From Pseudomonas sp. Irchel 3E20 (GTDB lineage Bacteria; Pseudomonadota; Gammaproteobacteria; Pseudomonadales; Pseudomonadaceae): 64,000 nucleotides of DNA. Made by a program: the position numbers and the translations under genes. Below, piece by piece: positions 36,381 to 45,638 of this stretch. The first letter of the stretch is position 1. Each line of letters opens with the position of its first letter. The stretch lies in the NCBI RefSeq assembly GCF_900187645.1, contig NZ_FYEE01000003.1:370552-434551 (forward strand), written 5' to 3'. Under the pieces are notes generated by a model. It searched no databases. It was not told the origin of the DNA and worked only from the letters and a program-made list of their open reading frames with translations.

Positions 36381-36411
36381 TAAAAAAGGGAGCGGGTGGG
36401 CCCGCTCCCGG
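36381..36411 (-). terminator. Terminator of the liv operon
   Basis: On the minus strand GGGAGCGGG and CCCGCTCCC pair around CCCA, followed by TTTTTTATTC. It starts four bases past the livF stop and separates the liv operon from the bufferin cluster. Confidence 0.9.
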
Positions 36412-36415
36412 TACA

Positions 36416-37117
36416 TCAGCCGCCCAGGTAGGCTTCGCGCACTTTCGGGTCGGTCAACAAGGCCTCGCCGCTGCCCTGCATCACCACCCGGCCGTTTTCC
36501 AGCACGTAGGCACGGTCGGCGATCTTCAACGCCTGGTTGGCGTTTTGTTCCACCAGGAACACCGTCACGCCATCACGGCGCAGTTGTTCGATGATGTCGA
36601 AGATCTGCTGGATGATGATCGGCGCCAAGCCCAAGGACGGTTCGTCGAGCAGCAGCAGTTTGGGCTTGCTCATCAGCGCACGGCCGATGGCGAGCATTTG
36701 CTGTTCGCCGCCGGACATGGTGCCGCCGCGTTGGGTAAAGCGCTCTTTGAGGCGTGGGAAAAGGTGCAGGACCTTGTCCATCTGCTCCTGGTAATCGCCC
36801 TTGTCGGTGAAGAATCCGCCCATGGCGAGGTTCTCTTCCACGGTCAGGCGGGCAAACACCCGACGACCTTCCGGGACCACGGCGATGCTTTTACGCATGA
36901 TGTGCGCCGAGTGTTGCCCGACCAGTTCCTCGCCCAGGTAGCGGATGCTACCGCTGTGGGCTTGGGGTGAACCGCAGAGGGTCATCAGCAAGGTGGACTT
37001 GCCCGCGCCGTTGGCGCCGATCAGGGTGACGATTTCACCCTGGCGGACTTCCACGTTGACGCTGTGCAGGGCCTGGATCTTGCCATAGAAGGTGGAAACG
37101 TTTTCGAACTGCAGCAT
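36416..37117 (-). CDS. livF: Branched-chain amino acid ABC transporter ATPase LivF
   Basis: The 233-residue ATPase has Walker A GANGAGKST (residues 33-41), the signature MSGGEQQ (about 134-140), and Walker B LLLLDEPSLGL. LivF is one of two ATPases that drive leucine, isoleucine and valine import with LivG, LivH and LivM. It begins directly after the livG stop, and the operon order livK-livH-livM-livG-livF is the usual one. P. aeruginosa uses the names braG for this subunit. Confidence 0.96.
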   Translation of the reverse strand: MLQFENVSTFYGKIQALHSVNVEVRQGEIVTLIGANGAGKSTLLMTLCGSPQAHSGSIRYLGEELVGQHSAHIMRKSIAVVPEGRRVFARLTVEENLAMGGFFTDKGDYQEQMDKVLHLFPRLKERFTQRGGTMSGGEQQMLAIGRALMSKPKLLLLDEPSLGLAPIIIQQIFDIIEQLRRDGVTVFLVEQNANQALKIADRAYVLENGRVVMQGSGEALLTDPKVREAYLGG

Positions 37118-37885
37118 TTACGCTTCCCCCAGGTAGGCTTTGATGACTTCAGGATTGTCGCGGATCTCGTGGGGCGTGCCGTTGGCCAGGGGCGTGCCCT
37201 GGTTGATGACGACAATGTGGTCGGAGATGCTCATGACCAGTTTCATGTCGTGTTCGATCAACAGCACGGTGGCGTTGTGCTCTTCGCGCAACACGCTTAT
37301 CAACGCCTTGAGGTCTTCGGTTTCCTTGGGGTTAAGGCCAGCCGCCGGTTCGTCGAGCATGAGGATCCGCGGGCGGGTCATCATGCAGCGGGCGATTTCC
37401 AGGCGACGTTGCTGGCCATAAGCCAGGGTACCCGCCGGGCGGTTGGCGAATTCGGTCAGGTTGACCTTGTCCAGCCAATACGCGGCGTATTCCATGGCAT
37501 CGGCTTCGCTCTTGCGGAACGCCGGGGTTTTGAACAGGCCCGCCAGGAAATTGGTGTTCAGGTGACGGTGCTGGGCGATCAGGAGGTTCTCGACCGCAGT
37601 CATGTCCTTGAACAGGCGCACGTTTTGGAAGGTGCGCACCACGCCCTTGCGGGCGATTTCATGGCCGGCCAGGCCCTGGATCGGCAGGCCGTCGAGCAGG
37701 ATTTCACCGCCGCTGGGCTTGTAGAAACCGGTCAGGCAGTTGAACACGGTGGTCTTGCCGGCGCCGTTGGGGCCGATCAGCGCCACCACCTGTTTTTCCT
37801 TCACGGTCAGGGCCACGCCGTTGACCGCCAGCAAGCCGCCGAAGCGCATGCTTAAATTATCGACTTTCAGGATCTCGCGGCTCAT
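37118..37885 (-). CDS. livG: Branched-chain amino acid ABC transporter ATPase LivG
   Basis: The 255-residue ATPase has Walker [10 protein letters not shown] near residues 37-45, the longer Q-loop region of the LivG subfamily, the signature [13 protein letters not shown] near 152-164, and Walker [14 protein letters not shown]. It pairs with LivF to power the transporter. It overlaps livM by four bases, so the two are translationally coupled. Confidence 0.96.
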   Translation of the reverse strand: MSREILKVDNLSMRFGGLLAVNGVALTVKEKQVVALIGPNGAGKTTVFNCLTGFYKPSGGEILLDGLPIQGLAGHEIARKGVVRTFQNVRLFKDMTAVENLLIAQHRHLNTNFLAGLFKTPAFRKSEADAMEYAAYWLDKVNLTEFANRPAGTLAYGQQRRLEIARCMMTRPRILMLDEPAAGLNPKETEDLKALISVLREEHNATVLLIEHDMKLVMSISDHIVVINQGTPLANGTPHEIRDNPEVIKAYLGEA

Positions 37886-39138
37886 TTGCGCAGCTCCATG
37901 TGAGGACGTTGCATGGGCAGCAGGCCTTGTGGACGCCAGATCATCATCAGCACCATCAGGGCGCCGAACATCAGCATGCGGTACTCGCTGAACTCACGCA
38001 TCAGCTCGGGCAGCAGGATCATCACGATCGCGGCGAGGATCACGCCCAATTGCGAGCCCATACCGCCCAACACCACGATGGCGAGGATGATCGCCGACTC
38101 GATGAAGGTGAAGGATTCCGGTGTGACCAGGCCCTGGCGCGCGGCGAAGAAGCTACCGGCGAACCCGGCGAATGCTGCACCGAGGGTGAAGGCCGAGAGC
38201 TTGATGACCGTAGGGTTGAGGCCCAAGGCACGGCAGGCGATTTCATCTTCGCGCAGCGCTTCCCAGGCGCGGCCGATCGGCATGCGCAGCAGGCGGTTAA
38301 TCACGAACAGCGCCGCCAACGCCAGCAACAGGGCAACCAGGTACAGGAAGATCACCTTGTTGATCGAGTTGTAGGGCAGGCCGAAGTACTCGTGGAAGGT
38401 CTGCAGGCCTTCGGCGGCTTTACGCTCGAAGGTCAGGCCGAAGAAGGTCGGCTTCTCGATGTTGCTGATGCCATTCGGGCCGCCGGTGAGTTCGGTCATG
38501 TTGCGCAGCAACAGACGGATGATTTCACCAAAGCCCAGGGTCACGATGGCCAGGTAGTCACCGCGCAGGCGCAGTACCGGGAAACCCAGCAAGAAGCCAA
38601 ACGTGGCGGCCATCATCCCGGCGATCGGCAGGCAGATCCAGAAGCTCAGGCCGAAGTAATGCGACAGCAGCGCATAACTGTAGGCGCCGACAGCGTAGAA
38701 GCCGACGTAGCCCAGGTCGAGCAGGCCCGCCAGGCCGACCACGATGTTCAGCCCCAGGCCGAGCATCACGTAGATCAGGATCAGGGTGGCGATGTCCACC
38801 GCCCCGCGTGAGCCGAAGAACGGCCAGACCAGTGCCACCAGCACCAGGCCCAGGATGATCCAGCGCTGGGTCGAGGGTAGGGTCAGGAAGTTGCTGGCCT
38901 TGGCCGGTACCAGCGGCATGTTGGGCGAGGCCTTCCAGGCTGCGCTGATCTGGCTGTGGAACAACACACGCAGGAACATCAGCAACGAGCACACGGCGAT
39001 GGTTATCAGTGTGGCGGTGCTGGTGTTGTGCACTTCCAGGTTGATGCCGACGATGGTCAGCTTCAGACCGAGTACCGGGTAGGCCACGGCCCACACCAGC
39101 AGGGCGCTGAACAGCGCCGATTTAAGATTCCTAGTCAT
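37882..39138 (-). CDS. livM: Branched-chain amino acid ABC transporter permease LivM
   Basis: The 418-residue permease is longer than the E. coli-type core because of an N-terminal extension (residues 1-95) with extra hydrophobic segments, as in Pseudomonas BraE. The core, after about residue 95, has [16 protein letters not shown] near residue 145 and the ATPase-facing loop [17 protein letters not shown] near 290. It forms the translocation channel with LivH and overlaps livH and livG by four bases at each end. Confidence 0.95.
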   Translation of the reverse strand: MTRNLKSALFSALLVWAVAYPVLGLKLTIVGINLEVHNTSTATLITIAVCSLLMFLRVLFHSQISAAWKASPNMPLVPAKASNFLTLPSTQRWIILGLVLVALVWPFFGSRGAVDIATLILIYVMLGLGLNIVVGLAGLLDLGYVGFYAVGAYSYALLSHYFGLSFWICLPIAGMMAATFGFLLGFPVLRLRGDYLAIVTLGFGEIIRLLLRNMTELTGGPNGISNIEKPTFFGLTFERKAAEGLQTFHEYFGLPYNSINKVIFLYLVALLLALAALFVINRLLRMPIGRAWEALREDEIACRALGLNPTVIKLSAFTLGAAFAGFAGSFFAARQGLVTPESFTFIESAIILAIVVLGGMGSQLGVILAAIVMILLPELMREFSEYRMLMFGALMVLMMIWRPQGLLPMQRPHMELRK

Positions 39139-40058
39139 ACCTTCTCAACCTCCGGACGGCCAAGGATGCCAGTCGGCCGGAACAACAGAACCAGTACCAA
39201 CAAGCCGAAAGCCACGACGTCCTTGTATTGGTCGCCGAAGATATCGGCACCGAACGCTTCGGCCACCCCCAGCACCAAACCGCCGAGCATGGCGCCCGGG
39301 ATGCTGCCGATGCCGCCCAGTACCGCGGCGGTGAAGGCCTTGAGGCCGACGAGGAAACCGGCGTTGGGGTTGATGACGCCGTATTGCATGCTCAGCAGTA
39401 CCGCGGCCACGGCCGCCAGTGCAGCGCCGATCACGAAGGTCAGGGCGATGATGTTGTTGGTATTGATGCCCAACAGGTTGGCCATCCGGATGTCTTCGGC
39501 GCAGGCACGGCAAGCGCGACCCAGGCGTGAACGGGAGATGAACAGGGTGAGGCCGAGCATGGCGATCAACGTCACCACGAAGACCACGATTTGCATGTAG
39601 GAAATCAGCACTTCATGTGCGCCACCTGGCCCGATGGAGAAGTTGCCGGGGATCAGGTTGGGGATGGATTTGTCCTTGGAGTCTTGCGCCAACAGAACGG
39701 TGTTCTGCAGGAAAATCGACATGCCGATGGCGGAAATCAGCGGGATCAGACGGTTGCTGCCGCGCAAGGGGCGGTAGGCAACCCGTTCGATGCTGTAGCC
39801 GTAGGCACTGGTAACCACGATGCTCGCGATGAAGGCTGCGGTCATCAACAGCGGGACACTGTCGAGTCCCATCATGGTCAGCCCGGCGATGGCGATGAAC
39901 GCCACGTAGGAACCGATCATGTACACCTCGCCGTGGGCGAAGTTAATCATTCCAATAATGCCGTAAACCATCGTGTAGCCGATGGCGATCATGGCATAGG
40001 TGCTGCCAACGGTCAGGCCGTTAACCAGCTGTTGGAAAAAGTGATAGATGTCAGGCAT
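39135..40058 (-). CDS. livH: Branched-chain amino acid ABC transporter permease LivH
   Basis: The 307-residue inner-membrane permease has about eight hydrophobic segments, the typical N-terminal [30 protein letters not shown] and the ATPase-contact loop [21 protein letters not shown] near residues 174-194. The length equals Pseudomonas BraD. The gene follows livK after 232 bases that contain a hairpin, so it is probably expressed at a lower level than the binding protein. Confidence 0.96.
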   Translation of the reverse strand: MPDIYHFFQQLVNGLTVGSTYAMIAIGYTMVYGIIGMINFAHGEVYMIGSYVAFIAIAGLTMMGLDSVPLLMTAAFIASIVVTSAYGYSIERVAYRPLRGSNRLIPLISAIGMSIFLQNTVLLAQDSKDKSIPNLIPGNFSIGPGGAHEVLISYMQIVVFVVTLIAMLGLTLFISRSRLGRACRACAEDIRMANLLGINTNNIIALTFVIGAALAAVAAVLLSMQYGVINPNAGFLVGLKAFTAAVLGGIGSIPGAMLGGLVLGVAEAFGADIFGDQYKDVVAFGLLVLVLLFRPTGILGRPEVEKV

Positions 40059-40233
40059 TACAGCGCTCCTAAAAACCTGATACGCATTTCACTGGTTGAG
40101 TCATCTTCCCGCTCCGGCCCCATGGATCTCGATCCATTTCGGGCGGCGGGTTACCAGCGAACCGCTGATGACGGTTTTGAGATTTTCAGGTGGGGAGACT
40201 TGCGGATCACGCAAGCGCGGCCCAGATACGTTC

Positions 40234-40268
40234 GTAAAACAAAGCCCACGGCACGCCGTGGGCTTTGT
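40234..40268 (-). terminator. Hairpin between livK and livH
   Basis: On the minus strand a perfect 14-bp stem (ACAAAGCCCACGGC paired with its reverse complement) closes a very short loop and is followed by TTTTAC. It starts 23 bases past the livK stop. It is expected to terminate or stabilise much of the livK message, with readthrough supplying livHMGF. Confidence 0.85.
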
Positions 40269-40290
40269 GGGCAGTCAACCAAATCCAGCC

Positions 40291-41418
40291 TTACTGAGGC
40301 GAAACTTCGGTTTTAGGTTTGCCGAAGTGCCACTCGTAGACGACGAATTTGAAGTCCTTGAGGTCGCCCTTGGCGTCGAAGCTCAGGTTGCCGGTCGGGG
40401 TCTTGAAAGTACCGGCGTGGATGGCTTCGGCCACTTTGGCAGGGTCTTCGCTCTTGGCGGCAACGATGCCACCGGCGATGACTTCAACGGCCGAGTAGGA
40501 CGGGAACACGAACGGACCGCTCGGGTCTTCTTTCTTGGCCTTGAAGGCGTCGGCCAGGGCGACGTTGGCAGGGTCCTGGTCGAAAGACTTCGGCAGGGTG
40601 ACCAGCAGGCCTTCGGACGCATCCTTGGCGATTTGCGAGATGGAGTCGTTACCCACGCCTTCCGGGCCCATGAACTTGGCTTTCAGGCCTTTTTCCTGGG
40701 ACTGGCGCAGGATCAAGCCCAGCTCCGGGTGGTAGCCGCCGTAGTAGACGAAATCGACGTTGGCTTGCTTGAGCTTGGCGATCATGGACGAGAAGTCTTT
40801 GTCGCCGGCATTGATGCCTTCAAACACAGCGACCTTGACGTTCTTGCTTTCGAGGGTTTTTTTCACGGCGGTGGCGATGCCTTCACCGTACTGCTGCTTG
40901 TCGTGCAGTACGGCAACGATCTTCGGCTTCACGTGGTCGGCGATGTAGTTGCCGGCGGCCGGGCCCTGGGCGCTGTCCAGGCCGATGGTGCGGAAGATCA
41001 TCTTGTAGCCACGAGCGGTGATGTCCGGGCTGGTGGCCGCCGGGGTAATCATGATGATGCCTTCGTCTTCGTAGATGTCCGAAGCCGGTTGGGCAGAGCT
41101 GGAGCACAGGTGGCCGATAACGTACTTGACGCCATCGTTGACGACTTTGTTGGCGACTGCCACGGCTTGTTTCGGGTCGCAGGCATCGTCGTATTCGACC
41201 GCTTGCAGTTGCTTGCCGTCGACGCCGCCCTTGGCGTTGATTTGCTCGATGGCCATTTTGGCGCCACTGAACTGCATGTCGCCGTATTGGGCTACAGGAC
41301 CGGTTTTAGGGCCGGCAATACCAATCTTGATGGTGTCAGCTGCGAACGAATGGCTGGCGACCCCGGCCAGGACCATAGCGGCAAACAGTTTGGAAATCTG
41401 CTTAGTAGCCTTATTCAT
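40291..41418 (-). CDS. livK: Branched-chain amino acid binding protein LivK/BraC
   Basis: The 375-residue periplasmic binding protein has a signal peptide ending near residue 27 (SFA before ADTIKIGI). The mature protein has the two-lobed fold with GPKTGPVAQYG near residue 36, a disulphide pair in DDACDPKQA, and the ligand region near CSSSAQP. It delivers leucine, isoleucine and valine to LivHM. It has a good ribosome site (GTGGAG) and is followed by a strong hairpin before livH. Its length equals Pseudomonas BraC. Confidence 0.96.
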   Translation of the reverse strand: MNKATKQISKLFAAMVLAGVASHSFAADTIKIGIAGPKTGPVAQYGDMQFSGAKMAIEQINAKGGVDGKQLQAVEYDDACDPKQAVAVANKVVNDGVKYVIGHLCSSSAQPASDIYEDEGIIMITPAATSPDITARGYKMIFRTIGLDSAQGPAAGNYIADHVKPKIVAVLHDKQQYGEGIATAVKKTLESKNVKVAVFEGINAGDKDFSSMIAKLKQANVDFVYYGGYHPELGLILRQSQEKGLKAKFMGPEGVGNDSISQIAKDASEGLLVTLPKSFDQDPANVALADAFKAKKEDPSGPFVFPSYSAVEVIAGGIVAAKSEDPAKVAEAIHAGTFKTPTGNLSFDAKGDLKDFKFVVYEWHFGKPKTEVSPQ

Positions 41419-41755
41419 AGTGCTCCACTCTTACTGTTGTAATTTTTATAGTTCTGGCAGCCAAGGCTACAGAACCGGACAAGATAAATGGATATCTCTT
41501 CCGGAAATGCCCCCGGCAACTGTACCGGTACAGTGTAGAGCGCCGGTTGTTCGCTTGAAAAGCTGGCTGCTGGGGGCAAAACCTGAGGATGTCGCATTGC
41601 TGAAAGAAAAAGACATAATCACGCCGGTTTGCCGTGGGACTTTTGAGCTATGCCGGGGTTTTGCGAATTTTTCGATCGTTGACGCCTTTATCTCTGGGTT
41701 TTTCTGCCCGACCACCGACGTTATGATTGCGCCGATTTCCCTTCTGGACAGACCC
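41419..41755. other. Divergent intergenic region, livK and DUF2288 promoters
   Basis: This 337-base region is AT-rich near livK (TATAAAAATTACAACAG on the minus strand) and must hold both promoters. An open frame runs through it in front of the DUF2288 gene but shows no similarity or ribosome site; I see no further gene. Confidence 0.5.
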
Positions 41756-42061
41756 ATGATCGAAGAACCTAGCACCCTCTATGCCAAGCTGCTCGGCGAG
41801 ACAGCACCTATTACGTGGAAGGAGCTCGAACCCTTCTTTGCCAAGGGTGCCCTATTGTGGGTCGACGGCTCCCTGGATTTGATCGAGGCCGCGCAGGCCA
41901 TGGCGCAGAACGAAGCCGACAAAGTGGCTGCCTGGCTGGCCACTGAGACGCTGGGCAAGGTGTCTGCGTCGCGGGCGTTGGATCTGGTGACGCGTGATCC
42001 GCAGCTGTGGGCGGTGGTGGTTTCGCCCTGGATTATGGTCCAGGAAAGAGCAGAGGCTTGA
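41756..42061 (+). CDS. DUF2288 family protein
   Basis: This 101-residue cytoplasmic protein is predicted to be mostly helical, with the family core LYAKLLGETAPITWKELEPFFAKGALLWVD (about residues 8-37) and NEADKVAAWLATETLGKVSA. The family is widespread in proteobacteria and cyanobacteria and has no assigned function. I placed the start at the ATG at 41756, immediately before MIEEPST; the frame is open far upstream but only because of the high GC content. Confidence 0.82.
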   Translation: MIEEPSTLYAKLLGETAPITWKELEPFFAKGALLWVDGSLDLIEAAQAMAQNEADKVAAWLATETLGKVSASRALDLVTRDPQLWAVVVSPWIMVQERAEA

Positions 42062-42271
42062 TGGCGCGCACCGAATGGGTGCGTCGGCAGGGCGGGAGAA
42101 AGTGTGTAGCCGAGTAGCGTGATGGCACGTTGCCGTAGAGAAACGCCACAGCGAGATTTGGCCGAGGGTGACGTTAACGTCACGGGAACAGTTTATCGGG
42201 CGGCCGTGAGGCTGCCTGATTGTTTCTGAATGTGAACAAGGCCGGGCTTTTGCGGTGCCGCAAAGATCGCT

Positions 42272-42334
42272 ATCGCGGGCGAGCCCGCTCCCACAGGCTG
42301 AAGTAAAACCTGTGGGAGCGGGCTCGCCCGCGAT
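42272..42334. repeat. REP doublet forming a perfect 26-bp inverted repeat
   Basis: The arms at 42272-42297 and 42309-42334 are exact reverse complements with an 11-base loop; each contains GTGGGAGCGGGC and GCGGGCGAG, the Pseudomonas REP core. It lies 18 bases past the stop of the tubulin-like gene, and could stop transcription or protect its mRNA. Confidence 0.9.
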
Positions 42335-42352
42335 GCTTTTAGACGTATTGAA

Positions 42353-44545
42353 TCAAGCCGTCTTGCCCGTGTGGTTATTGAGCGAGATGACCTTGGTCTT
42401 GCCGATGCGGTGGCGATAGATCTCGCGCAGGTACTTGATGGCCTTTTTCACGCAATCGCGCGAGAGGCGGATGTCGTTGATCGAAACGAACTTCTCTTTA
42501 TCGTTGATGAGCTCGCGGTACTTTTTCTCGTACATCGGCTTGATCGCGTACCAGTTGGTGTCGAGGATCTTGGCCGGGTTCTCGAATTCGTTGAGCAGGT
42601 CGTCGATCAGGCTTTCGTTGAATTCGTCGTGGATGATGAAGTCCAGGATCGAGTTGTCCAGGGTTTCATCGAAGCGGTACGGGTTGCGCGCAAAGCAGCG
42701 CTTGATGAAGGCCACGATCAGGGTCAGGAAGTCGTCCGACAGGCACGGGCTCTTGGCGATCAGGGTGGTCAGCGACAGGTTGGCCGACGCGCCGATCACC
42801 AGGGCATAGCGCTTGAGCGTGGTGTTGGGGAACAGGCTGTTGAGGTGGGTCTTGAGCCGGTTCAGGTCCATGTAGGACAGCTTGTAGTCCTTGGGCAGGG
42901 ACACGATCGACACCACCGAGGAGCAGTTCTTGAAGAAGTGCAGGTCGTGCAACGCGGCCGCGTCGTAGCCCGAGTTCTTGTACTGCTCAAGCGAAGCGCG
43001 GTAGCGCTTGGACTCGATGGGCAACAGGCTGATGCCTTCGATCGCCTGGGTCACCTTGTTGAAGTGGGGCAGGTCGATGGAGCGGAAGAACAGGTCATCG
43101 ATGTTCAGGCGCTGTGGCTCTTTCTCGAACACCTTGAACTTGTCGCTCGACGGCGCCGGGGTTTCTGGCACCACGGATTCGGCGTAGGCGATGGCCACCG
43201 GGCCGGCCAGGCTCATGAACAGGTCGTTGGCGTCCAGGCGAATGGTTTCGCCGATGTCGATACCGGCGCGACGGAAGTAGTTCTGGTCGTAGTCGGTGGT
43301 CACGGCCTGGGCGGTGAGGATGTTGAAGATCTGCTGCGAAATGTACTGGTTGGCGTGTTTTTCCATGGCATTGACGTCAATGTTCTGGATGTTGCCGTCA
43401 TCGCTTTCTTCGGCGTAGCGCATGATGTCGTTGGAGATCAGCATCATCGCGTTCCAGGGGCGGATACGGCCCATGACGCTGGCTTCGCTGCTGTCTTCGT
43501 TGGCGAAGTTGTACGAAAAATCCCATTCTTCCGAAAGGTACTTGCACAGCAAGCGACCGGCATTGATGTGCAACGCTTCAGACATTTCGCTGCGATGATC
43601 GGAAATGTTCGGCAGCACGCAGATGCCGCTGGTGAAGATCGGCTCGAACACGAAGGAGTGGCCGCTTTTGCTGTCGTGCTCGTCCACCGGTTTGGTGTCG
43701 AACGTCTTGTTCATGTACGAGTGCTGCTGCGCCAGGCCGAACTCCGAGGCCATGCCCGAGCCCGTACCGCCGCCCGCGCTGAAGATCGAGAAGTACAGGC
43801 GCGACTGGTTGGCCTTGATGCCGCAGGAGTCGATCAAGTACGAGTGGATCATTTTCCAGTCGGGGCTGGAGAAGCGCTGGGTGTCCTTGTTCAGGATGAT
43901 CTTGGCCAGGTACTGGCCCAGGATCGGCGCGTTACCGGCGCCGCCGGCATGGACTTCGGACAGGTCCATGATTTTCATTTTGCTGTAATCGCGCAGGAAG
44001 CCGCTTTTCTCGCCCTTGCGCGAAAAACGGATGCGCCCGGCGATGTCTTTGTCCAAGTCGCCCAGCATCACCAGTGGCTCGACCAGGAACACCGGTTTGG
44101 TGGCCTTGTACGGGCCCAGGCGCAGGTTGTTGCGGATCCACTGCGCGGGGCTGTAGCCCTTGTCGAGGTTCTTTTTGTCCGCGTAGGGGCGGTCTTCGTT
44201 ATTGAATTCGTTGAGGTAGAACTTGCGCGCGTTGTACACCAGCTCCGCGACGTCCAGCGCAATGTTGGAGCCGCACCGGCCCAGGCCGATCAGGCACACC
44301 GAGGGGAATTCCTGGTCGTTGTGCTGCTCGCTGTCGCCTTCCAGGTGCGGTGGGCGCGGGAACACCATGTCGCGCAGGCCGTCGAGGTTGTCGAGGATGC
44401 GGTCAGTGTTGGTTTCGGTGAAATACAGGTACTGCTGGGTGGCAAGCGGGCGCGAGCTGACCAATGGCTTCGAAGCCGAGGGTTTATCCGGTGTAGTCAC
44501 TGTCAGTTCGGATATTTCGTTGGCAGGGTTGTTTTTAGAAGTCAT
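42353..44545 (-). CDS. Tubulin/FtsZ-superfamily GTPase-like protein of unknown role
   Basis: The 730-residue protein has a disordered N-terminus of about 35 residues rich in Ser/Thr/Pro. The nucleotide-binding elements of the tubulin superfamily follow: T1-like IGLGRCGSN (residues 86-94), a T3-like HAGGAGNAP (199-207) and the signature GGGTGSG (258-264). The T7 catalytic loop is not obvious; RLDANDLF near residue 415 is the nearest candidate. The C-terminal half (about 430-730) has no recognised domain and is rich in charged helices. It is unlike FtsZ in length and is a lone chromosomal gene without a partitioning partner, so it is not a plasmid TubZ. It may belong to the FtsZ-like families proposed for membrane remodelling. 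It reads leftwards into a REP doublet. Confidence 0.8.
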   Translation of the reverse strand: MTSKNNPANEISELTVTTPDKPSASKPLVSSRPLATQQYLYFTETNTDRILDNLDGLRDMVFPRPPHLEGDSEQHNDQEFPSVCLIGLGRCGSNIALDVAELVYNARKFYLNEFNNEDRPYADKKNLDKGYSPAQWIRNNLRLGPYKATKPVFLVEPLVMLGDLDKDIAGRIRFSRKGEKSGFLRDYSKMKIMDLSEVHAGGAGNAPILGQYLAKIILNKDTQRFSSPDWKMIHSYLIDSCGIKANQSRLYFSIFSAGGGTGSGMASEFGLAQQHSYMNKTFDTKPVDEHDSKSGHSFVFEPIFTSGICVLPNISDHRSEMSEALHINAGRLLCKYLSEEWDFSYNFANEDSSEASVMGRIRPWNAMMLISNDIMRYAEESDDGNIQNIDVNAMEKHANQYISQQIFNILTAQAVTTDYDQNYFRRAGIDIGETIRLDANDLFMSLAGPVAIAYAESVVPETPAPSSDKFKVFEKEPQRLNIDDLFFRSIDLPHFNKVTQAIEGISLLPIESKRYRASLEQYKNSGYDAAALHDLHFFKNCSSVVSIVSLPKDYKLSYMDLNRLKTHLNSLFPNTTLKRYALVIGASANLSLTTLIAKSPCLSDDFLTLIVAFIKRCFARNPYRFDETLDNSILDFIIHDEFNESLIDDLLNEFENPAKILDTNWYAIKPMYEKKYRELINDKEKFVSINDIRLSRDCVKKAIKYLREIYRHRIGKTKVISLNNHTGKTA

Positions 44546-44741
44546 TGTGCGCCACGTGCTTGGACTGGTCGGCCTGAAGACGAGATGTCATCGGGCCATC
44601 ACGGATAGGATGTCGCGACTTTATAGTGCGATTTGCGCCGCAGCGATAGGGTTTAACCTTAGATTCGCTAGGGGAAATCCTTTTGTGAGTCATGTTGAAT
44701 CGGCCGTTTACCGGCGTTCTTTAATCTTGTAGGAGCGATTT

Positions 44742-45638
44742 ATGAATGCGGCGTTACCTTCATTGGCCTTCGCGGGCATTGGCCTGATGGGCTTGCCGAT
44801 GTGCCGCCGGCTGCTGGCAGCGGGCTTCGCGCTAACGGTGTGGAACCGCAACCCGGATAAATGTGCGCCACTGGTGGCAGCGGGGGCGCGGCAAGTGGCC
44901 GCACCTGCGCAACTGTGCGAGCACGCAGACGTGGTGATGCTGTGCCTGGCCGACACCGCGGTGGTGCAGGAGGTGGTGTTTGGCCTTGAAGGCGTGGCGG
45001 TTGGCGCGAAAACGGGGCAGTTGCTGGTGGATTTTTCCAGCCTGGAACCCACCGCCACGCGGGAAATGGCCGCTCGGCTTGAGGCCGAAACAGGCATGGC
45101 GTGGCTGGATGCGCCGGTATCGGGTGGTACTGCGGGCGCCGAGGCGGGCACCTTGGCGATCATGGCTGGCGGCGAGGCCGCGGACCTGGCGCGGGTGCGG
45201 CCGATCCTCCTGCACCTGGGCCAGCGCATCACCCACATGGGCGCGGTGGGGGCCGGGCAGGTGACCAAGGCCTGCAATCAGATGATCGTGGCGTGCAATG
45301 CCTTGGTGATCGCTGAAGTGGTGGCGCTGGCCGAACGCTCCGGGGTGGATGCCAGCCTGCTGGCCGAGGCCCTGGCCGGCGGTTTTGCCGACTCGCGGCC
45401 GCTCCAGGTCCTCGCCCCGCAAATGGCCGAGAGCCGTTTCGAGCCGGTGAAGTGGCACGTGCGCACGTTGCTCAAGGACCTCGATGGCGCGGTTAAGTTT
45501 TCCCGCGAGCAAGGTTCAGCCACGCCGCTCAGCGGATTGGCTGCCCAGTTGATGCGTTTGCACAGTGGTCAGGGGTTTCGGGAGCAAGATCCTTCGACCC
45601 TGGTCCATCTGTACCGCGCGCCGCGCTCAGCAGGCTGA
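44742..45638 (+). CDS. Beta-hydroxyacid dehydrogenase family oxidoreductase
   Basis: The 298-residue NAD(P)-dependent enzyme has a Rossmann glycine motif GIGLMGLPM (residues 12-20), the substrate-binding DAPVSGGTAGAEAGTL near 121-136 and the catalytic-lysine segment GAGQVTKACNQ near 169-179 (Lys175). It belongs to the 3-hydroxyisobutyrate / tartronate semialdehyde reductase group; which substrate is used cannot be told from sequence. Its final 110 bases overlap the 3' end of the convergent MHYT-GGDEF-EAL gene. Confidence 0.88.
   Translation: MNAALPSLAFAGIGLMGLPMCRRLLAAGFALTVWNRNPDKCAPLVAAGARQVAAPAQLCEHADVVMLCLADTAVVQEVVFGLEGVAVGAKTGQLLVDFSSLEPTATREMAARLEAETGMAWLDAPVSGGTAGAEAGTLAIMAGGEAADLARVRPILLHLGQRITHMGAVGAGQVTKACNQMIVACNALVIAEVVALAERSGVDASLLAEALAGGFADSRPLQVLAPQMAESRFEPVKWHVRTLLKDLDGAVKFSREQGSATPLSGLAAQLMRLHSGQGFREQDPSTLVHLYRAPRSAG

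Noticed and set aside
42371..44608. Open frame of 745 codons on the plus strand opposite the tubulin-like gene
   Set aside because: It mirrors the minus-strand gene, lacks motifs and has the compositional bias of antisense frames; the tubulin signature is only on the minus strand.
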